Below are positions 63,310 to 64,000 of a stretch of DNA of 64,000 nt, in pieces. A program made the translations under genes and the position numbers. The notes under the pieces are model-generated. The model was not told where the DNA came from. It did not search any database and saw only the letters and a program-made list of their open reading frames with translations. The DNA is from Symbiodinium natans (Eukaryota; Sar; Dinophyceae; Suessiales; Symbiodiniaceae), in contig CAJNDS010002168.1 of the NCBI GenBank assembly GCA_905221605.1, forward strand, positions 1,013,347 to 1,077,346. The letters are read 5' to 3'. The stretch's first letter is position 1, and the number at the start of each line of letters is the position of its first letter.

Positions 63310-64000
63310 ACACTGGGCTCGCATACAGGTAATTTATTTATGTATCAAGATGCAGTATGCATCACGTGTATACGCACACATGTACATATACAAAAGCACA
63401 TAGACGTATACGTATCCATGTGTGTATATATCGATATGTGTGTGTACAAGTATATGGAAACAAAAGTGCGAGGATGGTCACAACAAGACGTTGGCACATA
63501 GGTACACATGACTACAAATATGCTTACACAAAAAAGACATGAAAAAGACTACGCGTAAATGCACATGTAGTTTTGGTTCCAGTGCACATGCCAGTGTAAA
63601 CCTAGCTGTAACGTAATAGCTGTGTATGTGACACTATAAATCTACACACAAATACACACACTTTTGTTTTTTCATATATATATATATATATATACATATT
63701 TATTTTGTTCTACCGATAAGGCAGTATAAGCATACGTTTTTTAGCATGGCAGACAGAGACAGAGACAGAGACGGAGACGGAGACGGAGACGGAGACAGAC
63801 AGACAGACACGCGCACGCACACGCACACGCACACGCACACGCACACGCACACGCACACGCACACGCACACGCACACGCACACGCACACGCACACGGCCAC
63901 GCGCACGCGCACGCGCACGCGCACGCGCACGCGCACGCGCACGCGCACGCGCACGGCACACACGCGCACGCGCACGGCACACGTACATGCACACGCGCAC
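63310..64000. repeat. Microsatellite-rich end of the window
   Basis: Mixed ACATAC/GTGTGT sequence to 63660, (AT)n at 63676-63695, then GACAGA/GACGGA (63745-63805) and CACACG/CGCGCA hexamers (63808-64000). The 83-96-codon minus-strand frames here (VRVRVR, CACACA) are artefacts. No gene. Confidence 0.9.

Noticed and set aside
63700-64000. Three 83-96-codon minus-strand frames
   Set aside because: Dipeptide runs from CACACG and CGCGCA repeats; no real protein signal.

Overview
This is nuclear DNA from a eukaryote, most likely a dinoflagellate related to Symbiodiniaceae. Four kinds of evidence point there. (1) TTTAGGG/CCCTAAA telomere-type heptamers are scattered in both orientations through most of the window. 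(2) Two compact genes have sequences resembling the dinoflagellate spliced leader just upstream of their start codons. (3) There is a LINE relic of the zinc-finger-tailed type common in dinoflagellates. (4) The introns I could reconstruct use GC and GA donors as well as GT, usually in an AG|G setting. A chromerid or another alveolate is the main alternative.

The window has two textures. Telomere-array-rich tracts (about 0.1-9.2, 25.6-38.5, 42-46.4 and 48.2-62.7 kb) look non-coding in a plain ORF search. They in fact contain genes cut into exons of roughly 10-120 bp. Two such genes are recognised with good support because short exons join in phase into a known protein family: a METTL13-like methyltransferase (+, 26.9-30.6 kb, nine or ten exons) and ribosomal protein eS30 (-, 7.99-5.97 kb). 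Weaker but suggestive cases are a PX-domain exon (37.0 kb), an armadillo/HEAT-like gene (55.6-57.9 kb), a P-loop gene (62.4-63.3 kb), a Kelch-like exon (51.2 kb), a membrane-protein exon (53.0 kb) and many unassigned exons. Their introns are built largely from telomere-repeat arrays and short terminal-inverted-repeat elements.

Array-free tracts (9.2-25.6, 38.5-42 and 46.4-48.2 kb) hold longer reading frames. These are a multi-pass membrane protein (18,990-20,974, one intron), an F-box-like protein (46,770-47,924), the LINE relic (12.0-14.4 kb), a 375-bp tandem duplication (21.6-22.4 kb), a 1-kb polypurine minisatellite (23.4-24.4 kb), and an AT-rich island with a broken lipase-like gene (39.7-40.3 kb) next to nested foldback palindromes (40.8-41.5 kb).

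There is no sign of an operon, CRISPR array or other prokaryotic system. No rRNA or tRNA gene was recognised. All small-exon calls are hand-made from reading frame plus splice context and need transcript data; those without family similarity should be read as candidates. Gene-poor stretches in which I recognise nothing are stated as such.
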